A stretch of DNA of 64,000 nt, taken from assembly GCA_002104905.1 (NCBI GenBank), contig MCFE01000135.1:1-64000 (forward strand), written 5' to 3'. Shown piece by piece: positions 20,303-32,879 of this stretch (within the stretch, counting starts at the first letter, position 1; each line of letters starts with the position of its first letter). The stretch comes from Basidiobolus meristosporus CBS 931.73. Lineage: Eukaryota > Basidiobolomycota > Basidiobolomycetes > Basidiobolales > Basidiobolaceae. Below the pieces are notes generated by a model. It was not told the origin of the DNA. It was given only the letters and a program-made list of their open reading frames with translations, and did not search any database. A program made the position numbers and the translations under genes.

Positions 20303-20839
20303 CTCCCAATTGACTAAGTTCTTATACTTACCAGTCCTAGTTGTGACCTAAGATATTCAAGTATGTCTCTAGCTAATGGTTTGGTGAATATGTCTACAAC
20401 CATTTCATCTGCAGGACAGTAAATTAAGTTTACTAAGCTATTCTCTATAGCTTCACATATAAAATGATCTCTAATATCTATGTGCTTAGCTCCAGCATCA
20501 AAAGTTTGATTTCTACCTAATTGTATATACCCTTGCTTATCTTGATATAATGTAATAGGCATTTCTTGGCACAGCCTGAGTATTTGAAAGCTTTCTTAAC
20601 CATATTGCTTCTTCTTTAGCTTCACAGGCAGCCATATACTCAGCCTCTCTATTGGAAAGTGCCACAGTAGGTAGCTTTCTTGAACTCCACAAAATTACTC
20701 CTTTACAGTCAAGAAAAGTGTATCCTGTAGTGGATCCTCTATTGTCTAAATTCTGTCCCCAATCATCATCAGAGTGTCCCACAACATTCTGCTCCAAATT
20801 CTGATAGGAGTACCTTGAGGAAGTATCAGTAGTTCATTT
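20303..20839 (-). pseudogene. Longer copia RNase H fragment
   Basis: Encodes on the minus strand GHSDDDWGQNLDNRGSTTGYTF, WSSRKLPTVALSNREAEYMAACEA and the C-terminal FTKPLARDILEYLRSQLG with one frame change. Ends abruptly at an oppositely oriented LTR. Confidence 0.8.
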
Positions 20840-21188
20840 TGTTGTAAAAACTTGTAATTCCACCCAAGTATTCACCTAACTTAGTCACTTAGATCATTAC
20901 CTACAAATCTATGAGAAGACTGACCAAATTCCTTGTTGGGATTTACTTAGAATATTCTCACCAAGATATCAGGTACCCAGATCATGAAAACTCTCAAAGT
21001 TGTCCAAGCAGCCCCAAACTTTTCACACATGTTCTTGGGACCTTCCTAAACCTATTCCATATGTTTGTTATGCCAAGACCATGTAATGGTGCAAATACTA
21101 CATTTACATTCAATACATCATTGAGTGAACACCATATAATTTACTTGTTCTCCCAATCACTTCAAATATCTCCAAGACTCTTACAACT
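20840..21188 (+). repeat. Copia-A 5' LTR, plus orientation
   Basis: 349 bp, TGTTGTAAAAAC... to ...CTTACAACT (last base changed from A). It is followed at 21189 by GGTTATTAGCCTC, the family primer-binding site with one change, and then by the first codons of gag up to 21243, where a Tnp2-element terminus interrupts. Confidence 0.85.
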
Positions 21189-21243
21189 GGTTATTAGCCT
21201 CAAGCTGTCATGCTCTGAATGTCTACTATTGCTATTACCGGAA

Positions 21244-21753
21244 CCCTATGAAGAATTACTGAGATAATCCCATCAAAAGGCCATCACAAAGTTAAGGTCC
21301 CATGACTAAGAGGTACTGATTCCATCAGGACATTGTCTGAATATTAATTGCACCCCAGATTTCACAAAAAACTTAGTCAAAATTTTTCATCACAACATTA
21401 TATAAGTGGCTTTTGATTGGATTCCTGCCAATTTACTCACTTTCTAATCCCAGACACTCTATTGCTGCCTATATTTGTGTGCATTGATAGGCTATTGCCT
21501 CTTTTTCACACTCCTTACTTCCTGACTCAACCATTTCTCTTACTTATCATGCATACAAATTGATTTATTTCCATTGAAACTTCAGTTGACCTCAATTGCC
21601 AATTATATTGACATATACAAGTCCCTATACCCTACACTAACATTAAGCTCAACCCCACACTCAACAAGTAATTCCATTAAAATCCTCTACCCAATTAGTA
21701 TTTCTGCAGTAATAGTGGTTTCCATGACTTTGGCAGGAACCCTATGGCTTTAT
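21244..21753 (-). mobile_element. Terminal part of a third Tnp2-type element
   Basis: Begins with the element terminus CCCTATGAAG... and matches the partner-ORF end of T2 (43426-43930) over its whole length. At 21754 it is cut by the terminus of T1. It is inserted just after the first gag codons of the copia-A copy on its left. Confidence 0.65.
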
Positions 21754-22213
21754 CCCTATGAAAAATAATTTGATCCCACAGATGGCTTCAATTCAGATCA
21801 GCAGTCAGGATCCTGTTAAGAGACCATCATGATACCAGCAGCTTAGAATTAGTGATCCTCTTAACAATCTTATGATGAGATCACAAAGGTGTTTTGCTAA
21901 TTTCACTACCAAATAAAGTGGCAAAACTTAGCAAGATTTGATTGGTGCTGTGACATTAATTCCATGGTATTGTTGTGGTCTTATTGTGCTCTACAACTAT
22001 TGTAAATGGATCCTACCAGCCAGAACATTTAATTGCCTTATATTGCAAGAAACATGATGGTATTTCAGCAGGCTTGCAGCAAGACTCTGATAGCATTATA
22101 TCAGCAGTATGGCGGCCTACAGCTGGTTCTGTATAATACTACTATACCAATTTACCAAATGGTATTTCCTTTTTCTACCTCCCCTTGTGCAATTCATATA
22201 TTCAACTGTAAAA

Positions 22214-24940
22214 TCATCCCTCTTTATTTGCGTACCCACTACTACCTTGGGTATTCCACATATAGCTTGAATCAAAAAAAACTATGGCCTCCTGCTTACT
22301 AACCTCTACAAACATGCACTCCTGCCACAATTGACACACTTCTATCACCACAGCTTTATTACTTTTTAGTGTGATACTTGCAAAGTTGTGATATACCTTG
22401 TACTGCTGGTAACATATACATCTTGTAAACATATGCTAGATTGTTGCCACTTCTGCCATGAATACCTCCTAAATATCAGAAAAGAACTTCTCAGTATTTA
22501 GTCAATATACTCCTTCTCCCTGCTGGATTCTAGTCCCCCTTGTAGGTGCGCTCTAGCTCTTGTTTGCATGAAATCTGTATTGAATGGTGCAGAAGTTAGC
22601 TTGTGACCAAGAGAAATCTAGCATACCTTGGTACAATTTTCTTACTATAAATTGGTTGCTTGTTGCACCCAACCCAACTTTGCATTAATTGACTGATTAC
22701 CCATGCATTGGGGCTGTGTAGCTTCTTAATGCCATAGACACAGGTGTATCCATGTACACATTTGTCCTCAGTATTTTCCAACCCTTCCTGGCTGTCCTCC
22801 ATATGCCAACTCATCACATCCATGACAGTATTGAAGGCAATATTCTTGATGAAATTGGGATATGGTAGTACCTGCAGCTTGACTTGACTTCCTATCTCCC
22901 CACAGATCTGCTCTATAGGAAACTCCCTAAAGGTGAAGCAAAGCCCAATAATCTCCACACACAATGATAGATGGAGTCAAGAATGGATACAGTAGTGGCA
23001 GAGATCTATACGTTCAGCTTTATGTTTGTAGTATAGCTGCTCAAATCCTGTTACAAACTCCTTGCCCAACAGTGGTAGATGCGTCAAGTTGGCATTGGTG
23101 ATCCGCTTCTGGATAAATATTCCTATAATGTCCACATATGACTCCCAATGCTCCCAATGTACTCTTGGTAGGAATGGCTTCAGAACATCACTTGAATAGT
23201 TACATATCCAGTTCATTCAGTCTTTGCATTTTTATTGTTGCATATGTGTATGAATATTGATTGGAGGCCATGAGAAGTGCTTAGGGTAGCAGATACTCTG
23301 TAGTATCTTGCAAATTTTTTTGAATTTCTCCGGTATCTTGAAAGGCACACTTAGCTTGATATGCCCCATATACAACTTGGTCATCAGCATAGGGATATTG
23401 TTGAAAAGCAAATGCATTGCTCCCAGTGTAATGCTTTTGCTCCACAAGATATCCTTGATCTTAGGTATCTCTGGTTTCCAATTGATTCTATATTCCAGCC
23501 AATGGCTTATAGCTTGCCAAATTAGCCACAATTGCATGCTGACTTCTGTAAGTTCTCTCTGTGGAAAGATGATGTTCTTAGTGCTGGTGTTTGGGTAATA
23601 ATAATGTGTGTGAGTTATGGAGTAAATCCCCTGGATCTCATAAATTTGACAACAATACTGTCCATTGTGCCCAGAAAAACCTGGTATCTTGTTGATGGAT
23701 GGGGTATCTCCAATGCAGATAATAATATGCGCTTTTACATGACAGCCATTTACTGTTATCCCACTGGAAATCTTACAAAGCTCATCTAGCAATGGATACA
23801 GGTAGCTATCCAGGTTGGATGGGGATTCAGACCCAGATACCAATGAGACTACCATCAGATTATTGCTTTGATACCATAAGATGGGCAGCAGATTCAGATT
23901 GATGAGAAGCAGTGGCCAGCAGGATTTGCTGGTAGAGTACTTGTGTAATGAGAAGCCTTCAAGTGCTAAGGCAAAGGGATGGTCATACATACCTTCAAAG
24001 TAGCCCTTGCTTCTTAGCTGTTTGTAATGTTTGCCATCAAATATATTGGATATATTTGTGCTTGATTGAAACTGAGTGTTGTACTGCAGAGCTTTGCAAT
24101 ATTAATTGGACTGCATTAGCTTCCTCAGATGGGGCATTGCCAGAATACTTCCGGAGTGTGAAGATTGTTTTCCCTCAACAGAGGTGGATTCCTGACAATT
24201 TGGATATGTTGCAATGGTAGCATTTCTGGATGTGAATGCCATGCACTGCTAACACACACAGGAATCAGGACAGTCTCTGGATCATATGTTGCCAGCTGCA
24301 TAATGGTTGACTGCTTGTACTATGTCCATGGTAAGTTGCATCCTAGAATGATTTTGCCAAGAGGTAGTAGTAAATCCTCAAAGCCCCCATTACTGATATT
24401 AGTAAAAGCATGCCACTTCTCTAGCCACAACATTACATCATTCACCAGTAGATGGAGTACTGGGATCACTTGGCTCCACAAAGTATCCTTGGCATTTGTT
24501 TCAATGGGTGTTGTCTCATTGCATATTGGGATTTGACTGGGCTCATATGTGGTACTGTTGTTAGGGGAGATAGGCTTGCAATCCATCAGTGAACCTTCAT
24601 TGTCAGAGCTATCACTCTACATGACATATTCAGGAGGCTGAGGTGAGCCTAAAGGTGTCACAAACTCACCTGACTTAGTTTGTGCAAGGTGACAAAGACA
24701 GCCAGGTGCCAATATAGAAGTATCAACTGGTTGGCATGATAATGTTGGTACAGTAGTGACTGATGAATGGTCAAATATGACATGTGTGGCAAAACACTGG
24801 CTGTGATCCTTGTAATACTTCCTATGCTGTCTGCATGCTTCATGGCTGAGAGGCTTGCTACAATAGCCACATGATCTTTCTTCTCTTCTCTTACAGCATT
24901 GAGTCAAATAGTCTTATCCATGGGGCAAACAGTTTGACCT
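22214..24940 (-). pseudogene. Tnp2-family transposase relic (T1)
   Basis: Multi-frame, minus strand. N-terminal Cys/His segment CGYCSKPLSHEACRQH near 24850, then an acidic/Pro region. The core (23232-23990) is PLLLINLNLLPILWYQSNNLMVVSLVSG, then LDSYLYPLLDELCKISSG, then GDTPSINKIPGFSGHNGQYCC, a series characteristic of Tnp2 transposases of EnSpm/CACTA-like (Plavaka) elements in fungi. C-terminal blocks follow at 22977-23216 and 22596-22964. Several frame changes and stops make it inactive as read. A parallel copy exists in T2 (46390-54860). Confidence 0.8.
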
Positions 24941-25387
24941 TCATCAACATAACACTATTATATCACTTTTTGGTCAATACTCATGTGTTTTTAAGACAGT
25001 CTTGTATCTGAGACATTAAACCTACATGAGTGTAACATTCAATGATGACCTACCATAGTGAGCATCATAAATAAAGTTGTGGCACCACATACACACATGT
25101 ATGTGACACTATTTCCCCTTTGGTCTAACTCACTTCCATGTATATGCTGCCAGAAAATAAACCATTGTCATCTGGTTCCCAACTAAACCCCACTGTTGCC
25201 AGCAACAGAAGAATGGTTGGATAACAGCTTACTTTAACACCCAGTGCAACTAGCAGGGCTATATTGAAAAAAGGCCATGTTGACGTTGTGCCCCACTGAA
25301 GGGAACAAGGCTGACTTACCATGTTAACTATCATGCTCAAACAGATGAGAATATAGCAAACACAGTACCTTTGGCAAAGGCCAACAA
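24941..25387. other. Divergent promoter region of the T1 transposase and partner ORF
   Basis: Non-coding spacer, homologous as a reverse complement to about 46000-46390 in T2. In both copies it separates the two divergent genes. Confidence 0.5.
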
Positions 25388-26640
25388 ATGACCATCATAT
25401 TGTCACCACCACCTGTATTAACAAGTATCTTGTCAGCTGATATTCAAGAGTCAATCAGAGGTCTAGCATGGATCACCTTGAGTCTGGCACCCCATGGGAC
25501 CATCAGGAACTCAAGGTCAAGCACAATGTGCTTGACTAGTTCCATGAGCATTATCCTGGATTCAAGCAAGCAAACAGATCTTGGACCAGCTTTGATATGC
25601 TAAGAGAGTATCTCAAGAATAGCAGAAACCATCAAAGACAGAAGAACAAGGGGGCAATGGCTAAGTTCAACAGCTTTGTCACAAGCATGTTACAAGCAGG
25701 GCTGAAAGCTCTAAGCAGGTAACAAAGAAATGTCAGATAGCCAGAAGACTACCAGTGAGGGACAGGTATGCAGAAACAGATGCATCAGTGCAGTATTTGT
25801 TAAGGAGAAGACATAGCTCAATACAAAAAGCACTCAGTTGCAGTAGCAGTAGAGGACTTGACAGTGATAAAACCCACAGCTTTCTCAGAAGCCTGCCACA
25901 AGCAGGGTTGATACTTCTATGCAAGCTGCAAAGACACATTAGTTCTCTGGTAGAGTGCTGGAAAGGGATAAGCAGGCAAAGACAGATTCTCCAGTACAGC
26001 AGTCATCAAGGAGAAAACAGAGAACAATACAAGATGTACTCACTCAAAACAGTGGTGAAAGACTTAACAGTCATCAAGATAAAGGTAAAGAGAAAAAGGT
26101 CCACCCATGCCAGAGACATGGAAACAAGAGAAAAAAGCTGCAGCTCTCACCAATCAATGCCTTCAGCCCAGAACAGGCTGAATTCTATCATAGCCAAGAA
26201 GAACTACCAACTCAAAAACGCCTGTTTTCTAGAGAGTTGGAGCACAGCCATCTGAGCTACACTCCAGTGGGGCAGATATGTTTGTAGAGAAAAGCAATTT
26301 GTAGCAACTGCTTCCACATTTTTCATTGTAGACAGAGTGGAAATCTCACTGAAAGACAAAGTAATAATGTCAAGAACTTGGAAGACTATCAAAATGCCTG
26401 CAGTGGAATATCAGAACATTATTGTGCACACCTAGAGGTTACAGCAGCAATTCAAGAGCAGTCCACAAGAAAATATATGGAACATAGCAAGGATTTATTG
26501 CAAAGACTGGCAGATGAGATGTTAGACCTTTAAGTGCTGGCTGATGACCAGGACATATGAGAACCAGCAAATGAGCAGTGGCAAAAAGCTGCAGGGTTCC
26601 TGCTGATGTCATGCAAGAAGGGCTTTACAACAGAAGAACT
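25388..26640 (+). pseudogene. Tnp2-element partner ORF with internal tandem repeats (T1)
   Basis: Unrecognised protein, plus strand, broken by stops and frame changes. The middle is made of direct repeats of about 207 bp encoding a basic, Ser/Gln-rich motif like RDKQAKTDSPVQQSSRRK...IQEALSQSSSE. The C-terminal domain encodes a helical segment ending in DLLQRLADEMLDL...DQDIWEPxNEQWxKA. Related copies: 38331-40165, 43876-45493 and 62875-63611. In all four it lies next to Tnp2-element sequence, so it is probably the element's second gene. The last codons are separated by the gypsy insertion at 26644 and resume at 32490. Confidence 0.6.
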
Positions 26641-26643
26641 TAT

Positions 26644-27173
26644 TGTTATGAATAGACACAAGGCAGGAGAGTAGGGCTAGGCAAGGCAGGACCAAGAAAG
26701 AACCTAGGTGTGGATCAACAAGGTAAGGCATGTTTCCAAGGCAAGGCTGCTTATTCCAGACCAGGTGTTTAACAGACTGAGGAATACATAAGGGGGGATA
26801 GGACTATAAATACTTTTTGGCAATATAGATACCAAGAGATATTGGCTAATACTGATGGAGTTCTGGGGTGAGGCGCAGTAAGTGTGCCAAGATAGAAATA
26901 TACTAAAGTACAAACTAGAATATCACATGGAGATATGTCATGGGTTGGCTGATCATGTGACTAGGTCATATGACATGTAATTAGCATACAGGGTATGGGA
27001 CTACATAAGTTCCAATGGGAAGCTTCTGTAGAATGTTCCATTGTGTAATGTTGACTTGGAGCTTTCAAGAAGTTGCTAGAATGTAGTAGAACCTTCTAGA
27101 AGGAATTTGGGTTTCTTTGCTGACTTGAGTTTGCTTGATAATTGTAGGCCAGGGATGACATGTGATCATGACA
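26644..27173 (-). repeat. Gypsy-1 3' LTR
   Basis: 530 bp; aligns along its whole length with 31956-32484 with scattered differences. Preceded in minus sense by a purine-rich stretch (GAGGAGAGCCCC... AAAAGAGATGAATAG). Confidence 0.88.
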
Positions 27174-30100
27174 CTATTCATCTCTTTTAAGGGGCTCTCC
27201 TCAAGCTTTGAGCATAAAGTATTTCCAGAATTTTGATATGAACTGGGGTCCTCTATTGGATACAGGGTTGCTTGGGACACCATCAAGCCAGAAAATGTTG
27301 TTGATTACTAGACTTGTTCCATTGGATAGTACCACATTGAGTCATGAGTACCAAATGATGCCATAGTGTGCCAGGGAGGCCCAGTGAGCCCATACTTGGC
27401 CACAGAGTGTGAAACATAGCTCTGCATCTTCACGTAAAGCAGCCCCTGTGTTTCACCCATTGTGCTGGAGAAAATCTATTTTTTGGCCTTTTCTTGATCA
27501 ATGGTGTGCAGGATGTGTAAGAGCACAAAGAATCAAAGATATGCATCTGGTACTTAATACCTATGACACTCTAAATCTAGCTCCTGTGGCTTGTAACATG
27601 TCACAAAACTGCACAACACTATCTTGGTCTACTGGTACTATCTGGCACTATAAGTGCTTTGTATAGGTCTTACTTTAGGGCTAATAATTAAATATAGTGC
27701 CAGATAGTACCAGTGGACCAAGACAGTGCCATGCATTTTTGTGACATGTTACAAGCCACAGGAGCTAGATTCAGAGTGCCATGGATATTGAGTACCAGAT
27801 GCATGTCTTCAATTCTCCTGTGCTCTTACAAATCTTGAACTACATTGATCCACAAAAAAAGGTCAAAAAATGGATTTTCTCCTGCACAATGGGTGAAACA
27901 CAGGGGCTACTTTGCATGAAGATGCAGAGCTATGTTTTATATTCTGTGGCCAAGTATAGGTTCACTTGACCTCTTGGGCACACAATGGCTTCATTTGGCA
28001 CTCATGACTCAATGTAGCACTATCCAACAGAACAAGTCTACTAGGTTGGCAGTCCCCTTGGCATCTATATTCTTGGAGCAGGGAATGAAGTGAGCCATCT
28101 TTGTAAGTCAATCTGCCACTACCGGGACTGAATTAAATTGCAGGGACTTTGGGAGGTTGGTTATGAAATCCATTGAAACTGACTTCAATTGCTGGTCAGG
28201 AATTGGCAAGGGTTGAAGAAGTCCATATGGCTGGTGTCTGTCAGATTTTGCACAATTACATGTATCACAGGATTGGAGGTACTACTTGACAAGGGATATC
28301 ATCTTGGGCCACCAGAAGTCTCTCTTGATTGCATGCATAGCTTTGGCAGTACCAAAATGTCCTGCAGCCATTGCATCATGGCAAGAGTGGATGAAATCTA
28401 ACTAGGTATCAAGGTCTGGGACAAACAGTTGGTGCTGGTGATAGATGATGTCATTGACTAGATGTAGGTGCTGGAGGTTTGGGAACTTGGGGGGTGAGTC
28501 AGTGGGAGAGCTGAGGTATTTCTTGACTGTTGCCACTGTGGAGTTGGTGACTTGGCTGGTCTTGACTTTCTCAAGGAGTAGAGGAGCTATAATACTGGGG
28601 GACTGGGTTGCAAGGAGCTCAAAAGGTCTTTTGTGGAGTACAAGGTTCCTCATTTGTCAACAGGCATCATCCACTTCTTCAAGGGAATACTCCATCTTTC
28701 TGGACTGGACATCTGGTTTTCCTTGCTTCACACCAGGTCTATAGGTGATTACAAAGTCAAAGCTAGACAGGAAGAGGGACAATCTGGCTTGTCTCTGGCT
28801 CAGTTCTTTTGAGGTGGTAAAGTACTCCAGGTTCTTGTGGTCAAAGAAGATCTTTATCTTTTGAGCTGTACCATCAAGGTAGTGTCTCCTTTTTTCAGAG
28901 GCAACAATGATTGCAAGTAGTTCCTGGTCATAGATATCATAGTATACTTCAGCTGGAGTAAATTTTTTCATGTAGAATGCAATAGGGTGTGTCACATTCC
29001 TGTCATCATACTAGGAAAGGATAGCACCAAGGGCAAGGTCTGAGGCATCAGTTTTTATGATAAATGGTCCCTCAAGGTCAGGGTGGGCAAGCAGTGGGGC
29101 ATACTGGAAGGATATCTTGATAGAATCAAGGGACTCAGACTGCTCCTTATTACAGTCAAAGGGCAGACTTTTCTTGGTGAGCTTTGTCAATGGAGTGACT
29201 ATCTTGGAGTAGTTGGCAATGAATCTGTGGTAGAAGTTGGCAAATCCAAGGAAGGATTGGAATTTATTTACAGAGCAGGAGGTTTGCCAGGATTGGATGG
29301 CTTCTACTTTCTTGGTGTCCATTCTTGTTCCATTTGAGCTTATAAGATAACCTAGGAGCTCAACTTCTTTCTGGCCAAACTCACATTTTTCCAGTTTGGC
29401 ATAGAGGCCAGCAGTGTCAAGCTTAGTCAAGACTTTCTTCACATGGGAATTATGTTCTTCTTCAGTCTTGGAATAGATCAGGATATTATCAAGGTAGATA
29501 ACCACCAATTGGTCAAGGTACTACTGGAATATATCATTCATCAGGTGTTGAAAGACAGCTGGGGCATTGGTGAGGCCAAATGGCATTACATTATATTCAA
29601 AGTGACCATATCTTGTTCTGAACACAGTTTTCCATTCATGACCAGGTTTGATCCTGACAAAGTTATATGCTCCTCTGAGGTCAATCTTAATAAATACTTT
29701 TGCAGCAGAGAGTTGATCCAACAGGGTGTTGATCAGGGGCAAAGGGTACTGGTTCTTGGTTGTGATCTTATTCAGTGCACAGTAGTGTACACACATTGTT
29801 ATGGTACCATCATTTTTTTTTGACAAAGAGGATTGGGGCACCAGCTGGGGACTTAGAATGCTGAATAGAATCTTTCTGGGGGTTTTCTTAGATATAGCCA
29901 TTGCATTCTTTCAACTCAGGTTGCAAGAGGTTATAGATAGGGCCAAGAGGTGGGGATCTCCATCTTCAAGGTCAATGGGACAGTCATATGGTCTATGTGC
30001 TGGGTGTAGTTTTGCTTTCTTCTTATCAAAGACATGGGCAAACTCTTGGTACTTGGCAGGTATTCCATTGGAGGGAGCTCCTTCAGTGATGCTGGGTTCT

Positions 30101-30613
30101 TGCATATGGGGTAGCTTGGTGAAAGATACTTCTCACTTAAGAATTTAGGTGCTTTCATGGAGTAGATATGATGGACTCAGGGAAATGTTAGAGTTTTGGT
30201 CTTCTAGATGATTGGTGGGTTATGGTGACTTAGCCATGAGCTTCCAAGGACTATGGAGTAGTGGGGAGAGTTGATAATATAAAAGGCTAGTGTCTTATGG
30301 TGACCAGTGCTGGACAGCTGGAGTAGACATGTCTCATAGGTAACAGCACTGGAGGAGAGGGATTTTTCATCTATAACTTCTGCTTGGACAGGACAGGATT
30401 TCAGGATAGTGGGGATTTGTGCTTCTGGACAAGGGACTTGTGAGTAAAACTGGAGGAAGCACCAGAATATATGAGGGCAAGAACATTGACAGGACTGTAT
30501 TCAGGGATATGGATGTTGACAAGCATTCTTAAGGACTGGATGGACTTGGTAGCATATGATGTTTCCTGAATGTATTGAATTTTCATTGGAGGGTCCAGTT
30601 GCAAGCCTGTCAT
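27174..30613 (-). pseudogene. Gypsy-1 pol: protease, RT, RNase H, integrase
   Basis: Minus strand, in order: protease around 30480 (ALIYSGASSSF, Asp of D-S-G changed to Tyr); RT 29011-29901 with [15 protein letters not shown] and active site YLDN instead of YLDD; RNase H 28657-28995 (ELLAIIVASEKRRHYLDG, FFDHKNLEYF); integrase 28045-28653 with the HFGTAKAM, CDTCNCAKSDRH and SMDFITNLP segments, continuing after FB1 in 27174-27309 (DGVPSNPVSNRGPQF). In-frame stops occur near 29521 and 29011 (probably CAG to TAG at the latter). Inactive. Confidence 0.85.
27310..28039. mobile_element. Foldback element FB1 (non-autonomous, Harbinger termini)
   Basis: 730-bp near-perfect inverted repeat: left arm 27310-27652, loop about 27653-27692, right arm 27693-28039. 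Ends are AGACTTGTTC...GAACAAGTCT, flanked by the direct repeat ACT (27307-27309 and 28040-28042). It interrupts the integrase of gypsy-1. No protein of its own; the open frames in the arms are mirror images and not genes. Confidence 0.88.
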
Positions 30614-30639
30614 TGTAACTGGACACTGGAGCTTCCCAA

Positions 30640-31514
30640 CAGCTCTGGAGAAGGCTGTTCACTTGATGATAGCAGGAGTTTGAAGCTGGACTTCTTGTAG
30701 GGACAAGACTTGGCAAAATGGCTTGGTTGGCCACAGTAAAGGTAGAGGTTTGCCTATTATTGTCTGGATCTTTTTTCTTTTGTAAGTTTCTTGTAGTTGG
30801 TACTATCAATTTGCATAGGATCATCAGGCTTAGTACTGGTTGACTGGATTACTGGGAAGGAGGTTGGCTGATAAGTATGTTGGAACTTTTGTTTCTTCTG
30901 GAAAATGTAATTGTCACATTGGATTGCTTAATATATAGCTTCACTCAAGGTAGTTGGGTCAGGAAGTGTGAATAGTAGGTCACTGACTTCATTGTTGAGT
31001 CCATCTTGAAACTGACCAACTAGGGCAGCATCACCCCAAAGGCTCAAGTCACCAGCCAGCAGGTGGAATTCAGAAGCATAGGCAGATACAGGTCTGTTTC
31101 CTTGCTTCAAGTTCTGTTGGCAGCAGTTATGGCTTGGTAAATGTTGCCAAATGTTAGCCCTATTTCTGTGAGGAAGTCATGGTAGTCACTGAGTAGAGGG
31201 AAGTTGGTTTCCACCAGAGGGGAAAACAATTTCTGGGCAGTTCCATTGAGTAGATTGGAGATATATTCAACCATTGCTTGATCTGTTGGGAACCAATTGG
31301 GTTGTAACAACAAGTAGTGTTTCCCTATGTTGATAAGACCTTGGAACTCAATTTGGGAGCCACTGAACTTGGTAGTGGAAGTGATCTTGGGATCATGGTA
31401 GGAGGGAGTATGAATAGGCTGTTGAGTATTTTGGCTCTGAAGCTGAGCTTCAGTGTTTATGAGGTCTGCATTGTCTTGTTGATACTGGGGCAAAGGCAGC
31501 CATGATGCTTGCAA
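30640..31514 (-). pseudogene. Gypsy-1 gag
   Basis: Minus strand. Capsid-like part 31107-31514 and 30928-31110 (ISNLLNGTAQKLFSPL; VSAYASEFHLLAGDL; LVGQFQDGLNNEVSDLL), then a CCHC zinc knuckle near 30710 (YCGQPSHFAKSC). One frame change near 31107 and others before the knuckle. The untranslated leader 31515-31955 is AT-rich; part of it matches the insert at 46990-48059. Confidence 0.8.
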
Positions 31515-31955
31515 AGTTATACTCTGGACTGGACATGTTTGGGGAGCAGGAGGTGGAGAGATTTCTTGAGCTTGTTCAGGAATACTGGATACTACTAGCT
31601 AATATGTGGGTTATTAAGCCACTAGTTTGTCAAGAATAGCATTATTGAGCTACAATCATCAACTTTGAATAATTTAGCATCTCTTCAGAAGGTACTGGCT
31701 ATAATGTCCTCTGATGGAGTATTGTACTAGAGCTTCCAATACTGTAACAACTGTAAGCTACACTATCAGGGTAATAAAGTGAATGCAGCTTGGGCCAATA
31801 TTTTTACAAAGATAAAGTATATTTGCCTTTAGAGGACAAGACAAGGGAAAGATTCAGGGTGATACTTATGGTAGGCATTCCTTTACAAGTTCTTCTCAAG
31901 AACTTTGGGTAGAAGGCAGAGATCCACAGGTAAGTCAAGAGTAGTCTGATAGAGC

Positions 31956-32484
31956 TGTTATGAATTGACACTAGGCAGGAGTGTAGGGCTAGGCAAGACA
32001 GGACCAGGAAAGGACTTAGTTGTGGATCAACAAGGCAAGGTGTGTTTCCAAGGCAAGGCTGCTTATTCAAGACCAGGTGTTTATCAGACTGAGGAATATA
32101 TAAGGGGGGATAGAACTATATATACTTTTGGCAATATGGATGCCAAGATATATTGGCCAATACTGATGGAGTTCTGGGGTGAGGCACAGTAAGTGTGCCA
32201 AGATAGAAATACACTAAAGAACAAACTAGAATATCACATGGGGATATGTCAGGGGCTGGCTGATCATATGACCAGGTCATATGACATGTAACTACCATAT
32301 AGGGTATGGAACTACATAAATTCTAATGGGAGGCTTCCATATAATGTTCCATTGTGTAATGTTGACTTGGAGCTTTCAAGAAGTTGCTAGAATGTAGTAA
32401 AACCTTCTAGAAGGAACTTGGATTTCTTTACTGACTTGAGTTGGCATGGTAATTGGAGGCCAGGGATGACTTGTGATTATGACA
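31956..32484 (-). repeat. Gypsy-1 5' LTR
   Basis: 529 bp, TGTTATGAATTG... to ...ATTATGACA. The base after it begins TSD CTTAT. The sequence just inside (GCTCTATCAGACTACTC on the minus strand) should be the primer-binding site but I cannot assign a tRNA. Confidence 0.88.
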
Positions 32485-32879
32485 CTTATTAACTGGTGAA
32501 TTTTAAAGGAGTTACTTGTTAAGTGTGGGGTTGGGTTTGATGTAAGTTCTAGGTAAAGGGTCTCTTATAGACCAATACAACTGGCAATTGAGGCATAACT
32601 GTAGTTTCCATTGGAGCAAGTCAATTTCTCAGCATGCAAAGTAAGAGAATTAGCTGAGTCAGAAAGTAGGGATTGTGAAAAGTGGCAATAGCCAATAGAC
32701 TTGTTCTGTTGGATAGTGCCACATAGTGCCAGCATGTTTATAGTGCCAGATCAATCTGGCACCCTATGGCACTATCTGGCACTGTAATTTCTACCATGAT
32801 GCCAGTGGTATGATACAGTTACTGGTAATTTTACTCAATCTTACTTATGTTGCTCAGAATAGTGCTTTCCTTGCTTTAT

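Larger units (their letters stand above)
26644..32484 (-). mobile_element. Complete gypsy-type LTR retrotransposon (gypsy-1)
   Basis: 5841 bp on the minus strand. LTRs at 26644-27173 and 31956-32484 end TGTTATGA...CATGACA / ATTATGACA. Flanked by a perfect 5-bp TSD CTTAT (26639-26643 and 32485-32489). Gag, protease, RT, RNase H and integrase parts follow in gypsy order but are broken by stops. Removing the element rejoins the partner ORF of T1 at a site that is uninterrupted in T2 (near 43880). Confidence 0.9.

Noticed and set aside
25672-26100. CRISPR-like array
   Set aside because: The about 207-bp repeats are long, protein-coding-like and diverged, and the genome is eukaryotic.
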